From NCBI GenBank assembly GCA_958450325.1, contig OY288243.1:46888878-46952877 (forward strand): DNA of 64,000 bases, written 5' to 3'. Shown here piece after piece: positions 35,657 through 46,934 of the stretch. The notes below the pieces were generated by a model that saw nothing but the letters and a program-made list of their open reading frames with translations, did not search any database and was not told where the DNA came from. Source of the stretch: Agrostemma githago (taxonomy: Eukaryota; Streptophyta; Magnoliopsida; Caryophyllales; Caryophyllaceae). The position numbers were made by a program, and so were the translations under genes. How positions within the stretch are numbered: position 1 is the stretch's first letter; every line of letters starts with the position of its first letter.

Positions 35657-36265
35657 ATGGATAATAGAAATCGCAAATAGACTGCTAGTGATAATCGGTA
35701 TGAGTATTTGAGTGGGGTAATGGATTTTTTGAATTTCGCCATTAGACAAGATAAGGAGGACAAGGTCCCTTGTCCATGTACCAAATGTTTAAACCGTATT
35801 AATTTAGATAAAGTTCATATGTATGACCACCTTGTGATAAATATAATGATGGTAAATTATGACGTTTGTGTAGACACCCACATTTGGCCCCTAGGTGTCT
35901 ATAGCAGTTCCCAAAAAATACCCGATGATGATCGGACGCAAACGTGCTTTAATGCGCTCGAATATGGGCTCGGAATCAGTAATGTTTGGCATGGGCTTTT
36001 ATCGGAGTACAAATCTCACAAAACCGACCTCAAATTCAGGCCCAGTGGGCCGTTTCCAATAAAATGAGACTAATTTGGGTCAAAACCGTCACCAGAAATA
36101 AAACCGTCTTTTAGCGACCGAGTCAAAACCCGGTCAAAGTCGAATCCCGAGACGAACCAGCCTCACATTATGTCCAAATACACAAAATGAATCAAGTCAC
36201 AACAACCAAATCCTTTCAAAAATGGTCAACAATCATTCCCTATTTACACTCCCTCCGTTCACACA

Positions 36266-36374
36266 CACTCGATCGAGTGACTCACATCCACTCGGTCGAG
36301 TAAGGCCATAAACCGGCCGAACCAGACCCAGACCGGGCACTCGATCGAGTGCACCCGCGCCACTCGATCGAGTG
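36266..36374. promoter_or_regulatory. Two palindrome pairs upstream of TATA box, Tat solo LTR
   Basis: ACTCGRTCGAGT cores start at 36267/36290 and 36340/36362: 23 and 22 bp within pairs, 73 bp between pairs. The last ends 21 bp before CTATAAATAC at 36396-36405. Confidence 0.7.
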
Positions 36375-36395
36375 ACCCTAAACCGGGGTATTTCC

Positions 36396-36405
36396 CTATA
36401 AATAC
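36396..36405 (+). promoter_or_regulatory. TATA box of Tat solo LTR
   Basis: CTATAAATAC, the same motif as in Tat-1 (58807-58816, minus strand), directly after the palindrome cluster. Confidence 0.7.
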
Positions 36406-38784
36406 CCTGTCACCCCACACCATTATACAACTTTTTTTAACCCTTCAATCACACTACAACTTTCACCCATCACATTTACAATTCTACACAACACATCCCT
36501 TTGAACTTAGCTTCAAAGTTACATACACACATACACATTCAAATTCCCGAGATCAAAACTCGTCAAAGACACACACCATAACTCCGCCTACATATCTCGA
36601 CACTCCCGCTGTAACACCTGCAAAATTCCGAGCTTTGATATCTGTTCCATTACAATTATATCGTAACTCTGTAATATTTCATCTATTACAATTTTTTCCA
36701 TTTCAAGGTCTCTTTCATTATCGAGCCTAAAATTATTTATTTTCATAAAAAGACTTTAATTATTCTATTTTTATTCGAAAACCTACTTAATTCTTTTCGT
36801 CGCAAGTATGTTTAATTATTTTTGAAAAATAATATTTTCTATGAACAATAGTTTTAAAATCAAGTTTGAACTATTTATTTTTCTAAAAATGCTAGATTAT
36901 ATTTTTAATGGTTTCTAGCTCAAAAATATTTTATTTTTGAAAAATGTTTGATTAATTATTTTACTACGCGATTTCATAAATAATTATTTTCTAATGCATT
37001 TTAATCTGATTTCTTCATAAACGATTATTTTATTTTACGAACCTTCCCTTATCGACTTGAGAAATATTTTCGGACATCTTTTATTAACACTACATATTAT
37101 TTTTATCCTATCTATTTTAAATATTACCCACAGATTTGTTTTAATCAGAAACTTATCACATCAATTCGTTGCTTGTTCTTTCCATCTCAACCATCTCGTC
37201 TCCTAGTTGAGTTAAGAGTCCTTGTAACTCAATTATTTCTATCTTTTAGCTTCCTAATTTCTCTTTATATTCTCATTCATTCTAGTTTATTTTATTCACA
37301 ACACAAGTCACCTTTTCTCTTATTTCACGTTAAACTTTCTCTTTTTGTTCATCATCAATCTGATCCTAATTCATCGCTAATTCTTTCCGATCTCGAGGGT
37401 AATTTAATTACTCTTATTCGTTCTTCATCTCGCTTTTTCCTTTCTATTCACTTAATGTGGTTTTAATACCATGTTTATTTATTTCGTAGGCTATCGTGCT
37501 AGATCCGACGAAGATGATTATTTAATTGATTCGGTTAAGGTAACATTGACACGTTACTCGGTATTATGTGATGTTATTGTTGTAGTTGCATGTATAGAAA
37601 TTAGATTTTTGTTAGACAATATATTTATGTCTCGTTTTTAATAACAAAAACTTTAAACTCGTAAGTTTTCACATGTTTCGTTATTTTAAATCGTTTTTAA
37701 GATATTTTCGAATAAATCTTTCTTTTAATTATTAAAAATTATTATAAGGCCGAGACTAAAACATACACCTAATAATTTTATTTTATAATTTTCGTGATTT
37801 TAAAAGTATGAATTATCAAATTGAAAGTTTTATTGTTTTTGATAAAGTTACAACATGTTTCAGAATCTGATAGTGTTTTTGTACGAATTAATAATTTATT
37901 TTAAGGACTTATTTTCGAAAACTTTCAAAAGAGACTATTATTTATTTTAAGTCTAATTTATTTCTGTTTAATTTCTTAAAATAATACCAATTCGTTTGGT
38001 CACAATAAATTGTTTATGAACAGGTGTCAAATTAATCCGCGAAACTGTCTCTTGTGATAAGATCTGATTTGAAACATATGTTAAACATTTTATTTAATCT
38101 TGGTAATTTACGTACATAAACTATGAAGAGTTTAGTTAATATTTCCAATTGTATTTTATTTAAAATAAATTTTTAAACGTGTTTTATTAAATAAATATAA
38201 ACGGGAGTCTAATTCTGACAGTTTGTAAACATACGAATAAAAGCCCATGTTTTATTTGGAATTTGGAGTTTCTCCAGAAATAACAGTTGTAAATAAGTTC
38301 CTAAAGTTTTCATCCCCACTGATCTTACGTTGTTTTGATTTTTAATGAATTAATTATAGTTTTTATAGTAAGACAGTGCAGTTCTGAAAAATTTGTCTAT
38401 TTGTTATTTAAATATTTTTAATTACTTAAACTTCAATCTTTTGATAAACAATTATAATTTTGACTTTAGTTGACTTTTAATCATGAATTACATAATTATA
38501 TAATAAATATAATGTTTACGTCTCGAAGCCTAATATTAACTCTTTTATATAACTCCTATTTTAATCTATTTCTATTTATAATAGTACCTACTTTTGGAAA
38601 GTTATTATTTAAGAAAAGATCTACATCTATAAAGTTTCCTCTTTTGAAAAATGAACTATATTTTTATTGAATTTCGATAATGGCTTTGTTTTGGAGTTAT
38701 GGAATAAGAGAAGTGTACGGGTAGAGTAATACAGTCTAGAGTATACGTTTTGCCATCAGCTATAAGGCTAGGGCTGTTCAAAAA

Positions 38785-38950
38785 CCGGTCCAGACCGGCC
38801 AACCGGACCGAACCGGACCGACCGGTCCAGACCGAACCGGACCTACCGTTAACCGGTCCGGTCCCCGGTCCTCTTCCAAGCGTAATTCGGTTTCCGGTCC
38901 GGTCCGGGCTAAAACCCGGAAAAAACCGGTCCAGACCGGAAGACCGGAGT
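38785..38950. repeat. Left subterminal ACCGGTCC repeats of the hAT element
   Basis: Many copies of ACCGGTCC, GACCGG and GGTCCGGTCC occur in both orientations. They mirror the cluster at 42735-42895. Confidence 0.88.
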
Positions 38951-40014
38951 TTAGGGTTTGCATAATTTTGCGTGACTGCTGGGTCTGCTGCATAACCTAG
39001 TACGTTATACTGTCAACTTTGTAAATTCCCAATAATTTCAATTTTTCAAATACTAACTAATTATTTACCAATTACCAATTACCAATTTACCATAATTCAA
39101 TTAGTCAATCTCAATATCTCATAAATCCTAATTCCTATTTCCTAAATAATTCAAATTTCAAAAATTTTATACTAATTACTATTTACTAATATACTTATAT
39201 AGTTATATAGTTATATATAAATATATAATATACATATACTTATACTAATACAGACATACAGTAATACACTAATACGTTATTACGTTAACAATTTAACATC
39301 CCTAATTCCCTATTCAACCTTCATCAATCATCATCATTCATCAATTCATCCAGTGACTTCGAAACAGGAACAGGTATATCATTCATCACCTCTGTTTGTT
39401 TATCATTCATCACCTCTGTTTGTTCATTGAATTAAACATCTAATAAATTTTTTATACATAAAGGCTTAATTGAATGAATTCATGAAGAGTAATGAACTAA
39501 TGATATTGTGTCATCATTAATTCATTCTGGTCGTTGGTTGTGAGAAAAATTCATTCCTCATATATTAATTCTGCTTGCAAGTCCGTTGCCTTATTGCTGT
39601 TTCCTTATTGCGTGAAAAATTCTGTTGCCTTATTGCTGTTTCATTCCTCATATATTAATTCTGCTTGAAAAATTCATTCTGTTTCCTTATTGGCAATAAG
39701 TTATTGCTGCCGCTGCCGCTTTTTAGTTGTGTGTTGCAGAGCCCTTAGACTTAGTAATATTTATTTATTTGTTTAGTTACTTTGTTCATTTGTTCATTTG
39801 TGTGTTGCCTTATTGTGTGTTGCCGCTGCCGCTTTTTAGTCAGTTTAATTAATTTGTTGGTTACTTTGTTTAGTTGGTCTGATTTAATTAGTTTAGTTGG
39901 TATGACTTGTATAGTTGTATTATTTAATTTGTGATATTCGCTTATCGTTTGCGTTTTAATTTGTAATTGTTTGAATATTATTTTAATTATTCGCTTATTT
40001 ATTATGTCAGAATA

Positions 40015-42473
40015 ATGACGAGCTCGGTTTCGAAAAAAAGACGGCTTCAACCTAATTTGGAAGAGGTCGTAACGCAAGAGACGCTCACATCGGACTTTGA
40101 CGAGAATATAAATGTTTCTCAGACAAAACCAGAAACAGCTTTATTGCCTGTCAGGCCGAAAGTCCCAGGACGCAACTACGTCTATGGTAAATCTAGCAGG
40201 AGATCTGCTTATTGGGTGCATTTTCGTGAGTACGACGACGAGGAAGGTAAGCGAAGAGCTGAATGTATCTACTGTGAAAATAAAACTTTTGCAGCTGATA
40301 GTAATATAAATGGTTCCAAAAATGTTAAAAATCATTGGATTGCATGCCCCGCTAACCCTGATGCTGCTACAAACAAGTCTAAAGGGAAACAAAGTCAGTT
40401 AATTTTTGATAGGAGTGAAAACGAAGGGGAAGGTCAATTGAAAGGGTGGGTTTTGAATCTCGATGAGGTTAGAGATGCAGTTGTTTACATGATCATAATG
40501 GACGAGTTACCATTTCGGTTTGTTGAGAAAACTGGTTTCAAACGTCTTATGTATGTGACTTGCCCTACATTTCGTATCCCATCTCGTGTCACTATAACTC
40601 GGGATTGTTATCAACTCTTCTGTAATGAGAAAACTAAATTGATCGAGTGTCTTAGAGTTTCATGTCAAAGGGTATCTTTTACCACTGATACATGGACTAG
40701 CATTCAGAAAATCAACTACATGTGTGTAACTGCTCATTATATCGACAATGACTGGAAGTTGCATAAGAAGATCATTTGTTTTTGTCCTATCTATAGTCAC
40801 AAGGGTAAGGATATAGCAAACATTCTTGATGGTTGCTTCAAATCATGGGGTTTAGATGATAAAGTCTTTACTTTGACTGTTGATAATGCTAGTTCTAATG
40901 ACACTGCTTGTTTGGAACTAAGAAAAATTCTTCAAAATAAGCCTAATACAGTTGGGAATGGGGATTATTTGCATATGAGGTGTGTTGCGCATATTATCAA
41001 CCTTATTGTGTGGGATGGTTTGAAAAAGAACAAGGACTCAATCAGTAAGGTTAGGTATGCGGTTAAATTTGTTAAAAGTTCTCCTGCTAGAGTGAAATTT
41101 TTTAAGGATGTTGCAAAGAGGTATACACAATCTGAGAAGTCATTATCTCTTGACGTACCTACTAGATGGAACTCTACCTTTGATATGTTGGAAACCGCTT
41201 TGAAATTTAAGGATGTATTTGGTGATGTAAATGTTCCAGTTAACCCTTCAGGAAATGAACTTGGTTCAGATGATGTTGATGAGTTTGGGAATCCTATTGA
41301 GGTAGAACATTCTGGTGCTCCTAGTGACCATGATTGGGTTGTAGTTGAATCGTTGATGAAATTTTTGAAGGAGTTTAAAGTTTTGACTGAAAAAGTTTCT
41401 GCTTCATTGTATGTGACTAGCGATTCTAGTTTCTTTTTTATTGCTCGTGCACTTCATCAGTTAAATAAATTTAGTGCTAGCGATGATGATGACTTTAAGG
41501 CTATGTCATGTGCTATGAAAAAGAAATTTGACAAGTATTGGGGAGATGTTGAGAAGATGAATGTCTTGGTTTATATGGGAGCTATTCTTGATCCGCATGC
41601 TAAGTTAGTAGGTTTGAAGTTTGCTTTCACTAGTGTTTATGATGCGCCTAAAGATGAAGAAATGAGCAAGCTAGTGTATACTAAAGCAATGGGGTTATTT
41701 GATGAGTATAGGAGATTATATGCTCCTTTGGCTCCTCAAAATGATGAGAGTACACATGTCGTGGGTAGTAGTGGTTGTGTTGGACATGATGATTCTTTAG
41801 ATTTCAAAAAAGCTATTGAACGCCAAGTTCGGAGGACAAGGTCGAATAGTGGGTATTCAAAATCCGAGCTTGATAGATATTTGGAGGAAATACTTGGGGA
41901 ACATGAAGAAGATTATGATGCGTTGACATGGTGGAAACTGAACGCTCCTAGGTACCCTATTTTATCACGTTTAGCACGTGACGTTTTAGCAGTGCCTATT
42001 TCTACTGTAGCTTCAGAGTCCTCTTTTAGTGCCGGTCGTCGACATCTATCACCATTTAGAAGCTCATTGACCCCAAAGGTAATATATATATTTAGACATT
42101 TTAGTTCTTATTTATTTCTTCTACTCTTTTTTAATTTTCTTTGAATGTCTATTGAAGACTTTAACCACAAAAATTTATTATTTTTTGTCATCTAAGATTG
42201 TTGAAGCACTCTTATGTGCACAAGATTGGATTCGGCCAAGAAATGATAAATGGCTTAACATGGAAGAGAAGTTAGAAGAACTTGAAAAACTTGAAAAAGG
42301 TATTTCCGAACTTATAGGCTTATTTAGTTACTTACTTCTATTAAATTTATACATTATTATTCTTATTGCCGACTTACTTAATATTTTTCTAACATTATTT
42401 GTCAATTTAATTTTATATAGATTTGACGAATACGACAATAATTGATGAAGAAGATGTCGTTGTCCAACTTTGA
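40015..42473 (+). CDS. hAT transposase (three coding exons)
   Basis: This transposase would cut and reinsert the hAT element in the nucleus. I start at 40015 (MTSSVSKKRRL) because TTATGTCAG just before it looks like a 3' splice site; an upstream in-frame ATG at 39967 is the alternative. Proposed exons are 40015-42078, 42197-42299 and 42421-42473, with donors AAAG|GT and acceptors CTAAG| and TATAG|. These give about 739 residues and remove a stop at 42142. A BED zinc finger is near residues 60-110 (CIYC ... KNHWIAC). RNase H-fold residues are the Asp in FTTDTWTS, the Asp in TVDNASSND and the Glu in VASESSFSAGRR. The C-terminal dimerisation region runs DALTWWKLN...YPILSRLARDVLAVP, then IVEALLCAQDWIR in exon 2. 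No stop or frameshift is seen, so it may be active. RICESLEEPER/DAYSLEEPER-type proteins are related. Confidence 0.93.
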
Positions 42474-42734
42474 AGAGTTGAAGACCGAAGACCTCAAAGA
42501 CTCGAAGATTTTATTATTCTCGTCAATCGTCATTATTAAATTTTAAGAATACATTATTAGTTTCGTATTTTATTTTTACCATGGACTTTGCTATTTATTT
42601 CTCAATTCTTTATGAGTTATGACGACGTTATTTACGTATTCATTTATAAACAATTTACGTTGGAACGTTTCATCTTAACCAAATTCTTACAAGTTACAAA
42701 TTTACAATTAGCCGTACGTAAACACGCGCCATCC

Positions 42735-42895
42735 GGGTCGACCGGTCTGGTCCGGGTTAAGACCGGTCTGACCGGTCCGGTCCCGGTCCGGTCTAACACA
42801 TGACCGGTCCGGGTTTCGGTTCTGGCTCGAGCGACTGACCGGTCTTCGGTCCAACCGGGTCCGGTCCGGTCTGGTCCGGTTCCGGACCGGTGAAC
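42735..42895. repeat. Right subterminal ACCGGTCC repeats of the hAT element
   Basis: GC-rich cluster of GACCGGTC, CCGGTCCGG and related words next to the right terminal inverted repeat. Confidence 0.88.
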
Positions 42896-43798
42896 ACCCC
42901 TATATAAGGCTAGTGTATCCGAGCGGGATGCATTGGTTGTTGAACTGGGCATGTTCTTGTCCAGAAGTGTATGTTCATTTTGACCTTAAGCTCGTACCTC
43001 GCATGTAAGACGCCGTCGGGTTGAACTGGGCACACTTGGTGTTCCAGGAGGGGTGTGCATATTTACTTAAGCTAGGACCTCGCATTGATAAGTCGCCGTC
43101 CTATTATGGTTGAGTAGCCTGGTTAGAGATCGAAGTTTGATTTATTTGAACTAAGTTCTCGAAGCTAGTTTTTGTATTCTCCTAGTGAAAATCTATTATG
43201 TTGCACTGATTCATATCCATAACGCCGTTATTATTATTGGTTGATATTGACTTACAGGTTGGAAATCGTTTTGAATTATTTTACTATATCGTTTTAAACG
43301 TTTTCCATTTTGAACTATTTTGATATAATAGTAATTATGCTTTAATGTCATGTAATATGGCTGGGAGAACGTCGTCGTTACTCCCCACTAAATTGTGGCT
43401 GTTATGTTTATAACATGACAGGTAATTTGCTGCTGGGTTTGGGTGTGAGCTAGCGAGTAACATGGATCCTACTCTACTTCATTTGTATTTTTTTTGGATT
43501 GTTAAACCCATTTGGAGAATTTTTATTTTTAACCCTTTTGTGAAAAGTGGCATTTGTATTGACTGACCGTTCTTTTTGTAAAGTATAGAACATCACTGTG
43601 TTTTAATTCCAAATCTACAGTGTTTCCGCCACTGTATTGCGTTAGAATTTATAGGGGATTACACCCGCGCACACGCCGCCATTACGAGTCCGTTTCCGAG
43701 ATCGATTAAGCATGTAGGTTGAGGGTGTCATCAAACCCCATTTCTTTTTCTCTTTTCTCTTTTTCAATTATATATGTACATACTATATATTATTACTA

Positions 43799-43995
43799 CT
43801 CCCTCCGTTCCAATGAATTGTTTGCATTTCCTTTTGACACCAAGGGCAAGGGATCCAATGAGAGAGTGACACGTGGAGCAAAACTCATGAGAAGGGTCAA
43901 ATTGCATATAAAAACATTCCTAAAATAGAAAGGCAAACAATTCATTGAGACGCCCCAATATGGAATAGGCAAACAATTCATTGAGACGGAGGGAG
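43799..43995. mobile_element. Stowaway-type MITE (family A, copy 3)
   Basis: 197 bp with CTCCCTCCGTTCCAATGAATTG and CAATTCATTGAGACGGAGGGAG ends, flanked by TA. It lies in the Tat solo LTR and is absent from the matching position of Tat-0 and Tat-1. Confidence 0.93.
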
Positions 43996-44656
43996 TATTA
44001 TTATTATTACTAACACTAATACTAAAATTTTATTTTATGTCAACTAACATCTAACATTTACTTATTGTATTCTAACACTAACATTTTAATTATCGTTTAC
44101 TAACTTTTCAATTTCATTACTAACTTTTTATTTCTATGCTTTCTAACATTTAACATTTACTTACCGCGAATACGTACATAATAATAAAATCGGGTTCGAA
44201 CCAGTTTGACTATGACGACCATCTAAAGTCCGTTTAATCCCTTTACGAGTCACGACGGAGGCGACACTCTTTCGAGGAGCGCCACCCTAATGTACTCAAG
44301 GGCGTAACGTGATCGTGGTCGATCATAGTTGAACGTGTTTGACTCCATTTCTAATATTAGCACGGAATCCGTTGATGCGAAAAACAACATCACATAATCC
44401 GCTAGGATTAGTTTCGATGTTGTGATGCAGAGGAACATCATTTCGTCGCTAATCAAATTTTTCAATCCCATAATAACATTTTTCACAAATTTCATGACGG
44501 TATTATAATCGTATATTACACGATTATAACACCGGAAGTCGAGTTGGATTTAAATCATGCAATATTTTTATCCAACTCGGCCAACCATCGATTTAAAAAT
44601 AAATAAATCAGAATAGCCACCCCTTTTCCGAAACGAGTTATGCCTCGTACAGGGGC
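43996..44656 (+). other. Tat solo LTR, non-coding part after the MITE
   Basis: Colinear with 57960-58440 of Tat-1 in reverse orientation (shared CGATCGTGG/CGTAACGTGATCG and GGAGGCGACACTCTTTCGAGGAGCG-type blocks). No gene. Confidence 0.65.
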
Positions 44657-44766
44657 CACTCGACCGAGTGCCATGGGCCACTCGATCGAGTAGCACCCCA
44701 AAAACTGGGCAGTAGCCATCTCGAAGGCGCACTCGATCGAGTCTAGGCCATGACTCGATCGAGTGG
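44657..44766. repeat. Two palindrome pairs, downstream cluster of Tat solo LTR
   Basis: ACTCGAYCGAGT cores start at 44658/44680 and 44731/44753: 22 bp within each pair, 73 bp between pairs. The spacer has CTGGGCAG (complement CTGCCCAG). Confidence 0.8.
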
Positions 44767-46599
44767 GTCTATGTAGCCCAAAAATCCGAGAGCTTTAGTG
44801 CATCATTCGAGCCTCGTCCTTTTTTAGGACTTAATCGTCGCGTGCAAAGTCAATCACGTGATCCTATTTTCCAAAATTCATGCATTATAATTCACTTCTA
44901 AGACTTTGATCGATGTCTTTCACAATTAGTTTTGTGTCGACGACTCTTTAGTCGTATCCGATACATGACTAATTTAGACGCCAATTTTTCGATGTGATAA
45001 GTCGGGACAAGGCATCGAGATTTGGGATCGGGCTAGCACCACGTCTAGGTCCCATATCTCCGTCCTCCGTTTAATACACAATATAATGTGTATTTAATTG
45101 GAGTTCGTCCATCATTTATTCAATTTACGGTCTAGCTTATATTTACTATTTACGAGTCCGTTTATAGTTAATATTTACCGTTTCCTGATTCGATTATTCT
45201 ATTTTATTGCTCGTTGTATTGTGAATTCCGGGTTGTATTCCGCCCGTGTAATTTGTAATTTATTTACGAGTTTTCTATTTTTGATGTTTGCCATTTATTG
45301 CCTTAAATGAACATCGCATGCTAAATCACTTTGACGTGAATCAAGATGCATTAAAATGACGTAGCAACCCATTCAATTTTTATATCTTGTAAAACGTTGT
45401 TTGCATAACATTTTACCGGATTACTAGCGCGCGTATTAGAAAGTCAAACGATGTCTTAGTAGAGTCCGCTAAGTGCGGGCGGGGTTGGGTGTCCTTTGTG
45501 GGCTTCCCAACACGTACCCTCACCCCTTACTCAGAACCTCGGTTTCCGGATGCCCGAAACCGTTGGCGCACGAGAGTCATTCTATACACGATAACCGGTA
45601 TTGACGGTATCGGTATCGCAATGCAAAGGGAAGAGCCCAATAAACTCTATTAGCGAAATGGGCCGTACTATGTGTACGGTCCATAGCGATATAGAGTGGG
45701 CTCGAATAGGTCCGAACTCTCACAAAGTTCGGTGGCGACTCCATTTCGACTTAAATTTCAATTCGATCCATTCTCATATGGAGATGCATTCGCCTACCCA
45801 AACCCGCGCGTGGCCGCGTCGGGTGGACCTACGTCATGTCCACAGTTTGATATTGTCATGGTGAATCATTATCCTCTAAAGTCTCTGAAGTAAACACAAA
45901 TACTATTGTTGAAACTCACTGTAGTAATGATAATGATAATGGTGGACGTAATGAGGATACCATGAGATTATTATCGGACATTATAAGAGCTTCTAACTTG
46001 GGCCGAAATATTGTTGAAGAAAGTGGTAGTGTCCAAGAAAGTATAAACACAATCAATGAAAATCATGATGAGTTCGAAAGACCTAATAATGTTGCTGTTG
46101 TGGCCGAAATAGAAAAATACAATATGTTTGTCAAAGATGTTGATATGGAGCTTTATCCCGGGTGCAAGGAGTTTAATCGATTATCTTTTTTTGCTAGAAT
46201 TATACAACGGTAAGTGCAGATTTGGTTGGTCTAATGCTTCTCTCGATTTCTTGATTAAACTTTTTAAAAAAGCTTTTCCTGAGTGTGGGACTTTACCTAA
46301 TTCTTCCCATGAATGTAATAAGATTGTCGATTGATTAGGTCTCTCATATGTAAACATTGATGCATGTCCAAATGATTGTATGTTATTTTGGAAAGAGCAT
46401 TCAAAATCACAAGAGTGTGAGAAATGTCATGCTTCTAGATGGAAGGTGGATGCGAATAAAAATGATGATTCTACAATAATTCCAAAAAAAAGAAAAAAAA
46501 TTCCGTCAAAAGTATTACGATATTTTCCTTTAGGACCAAGCTGACTTTTATGAATAAGAAGTACAAACATTTACTACTTATATGATATATATTTGTCTT

Positions 46600-46835
46600 A
46601 CTATATTGTTGTTATTGTTTGCAATTGTACAGTCAAAGTTTATTATTCCAAATTCTCTAGCTGCGAAGTATGTGTTGCAAATGGAGTAACTTTATGGCCG
46701 AACTTAAAAATGACTTCTATGAACCAAACCACGGAAATGTAAGCAAAGTTTTGAATGCTAAACCAGATAATGTGCCACGAGATCAATGGATTTCATTAAT
46801 TACTTATTGGAGTTCAACAAAAGCGAAGGTATGGT

Positions 46836-46934
<99 letters not shown>

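Larger units (their letters stand above)
38769..42902 (+). mobile_element. hAT transposon, complete and apparently autonomous
   Basis: The 12-bp terminal inverted repeats are TAGGGCTGTTCA on the left and the complement of TGAACACCCCTA on the right, with one mismatch. The exact 8-bp duplicate TATAAGGC lies at 38761-38768 and 42903-42910, the size typical of hAT. Both ends carry dense ACCGG/CCGGT subterminal motifs (38785-38950 and 42735-42895) of much higher GC than the surroundings, likely transposase-binding sites. The 4134-bp element encodes one spliced transposase. Confidence 0.96.
36610..43663 (+). mobile_element. Solo LTR, TGTAACACC...GGATTACA family (copy 2), holding a hAT element
   Basis: Begins TGTAACACCTGC and ends GGGGATTACA, flanked by CCCGC at 36605-36609 and 43664-43668. 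Without the hAT element and its duplicate it is about 2.9 kb, shorter than copy 1 (3.7 kb). It shares GCTGGGAGAACG, ACTCCCCAC, GTGGCTGTTATG and TTTCCGCCACTGTAT with copy 1 in the opposite orientation. Extremely AT-rich; no coding outside the hAT element. Confidence 0.87.
35869..45844 (+). mobile_element. Tat solo LTR with nested insertions
   Basis: Begins TGTAGACACCCACATTTGG and ends GTCATGTCCACA, with the 5-bp duplicate GTTTG at 35864-35868 and 45845-45849. Removing the nested solo LTR (36610-43663 plus duplicate) and a MITE leaves about 2.7 kb, close to the Tat-0 and Tat-1 LTRs to which it is colinear. It is plus-oriented, with a TATA box at 36396-36405 and two palindrome-pair clusters. No internal region or second LTR is present. 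Confidence 0.92.
35657..46545 (+). pseudogene. tnpD-like CACTA transposase gene, N-terminal part only, split by solo LTR
   Basis: The N-terminal transposase-associated domain runs from the ATG at 35657: YLSGVMDFLNFA, CPCTKCLNR and VHMYDHLV. It is cut at 35868 by the solo LTR and resumes at 45850 with CHGES. Further conserved TNPD parts follow: MELYPGCKEFNRLSFF, then in another frame FGWSNASLDFLIKLFKKAFP, NIDACPNDCMLFWKEH, CEKCHASRWK and VLRYFPLG, ending about 46545. Stops replace expected Trp codons at 35678-35680 (TAG) and at the insertion junction (GTTTG|A gives TGA). A frameshift lies near 46210 and a TGA at 46332. The catalytic DDE region downstream of RYFPL is missing, so it is inactive. 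Confidence 0.88.

Noticed and set aside
36249..36262. MITE end ACTCCCTCCGTTCAC in the Tat solo LTR
   Set aside because: No inverted partner or TA-flanked second end within range, and sequence continues directly into the LTR palindromes; a chance match or tiny remnant.
43719..43928. Plus-strand frame over a MITE
   Set aside because: Runs into a Stowaway MITE (43799-43995) and has no domain.
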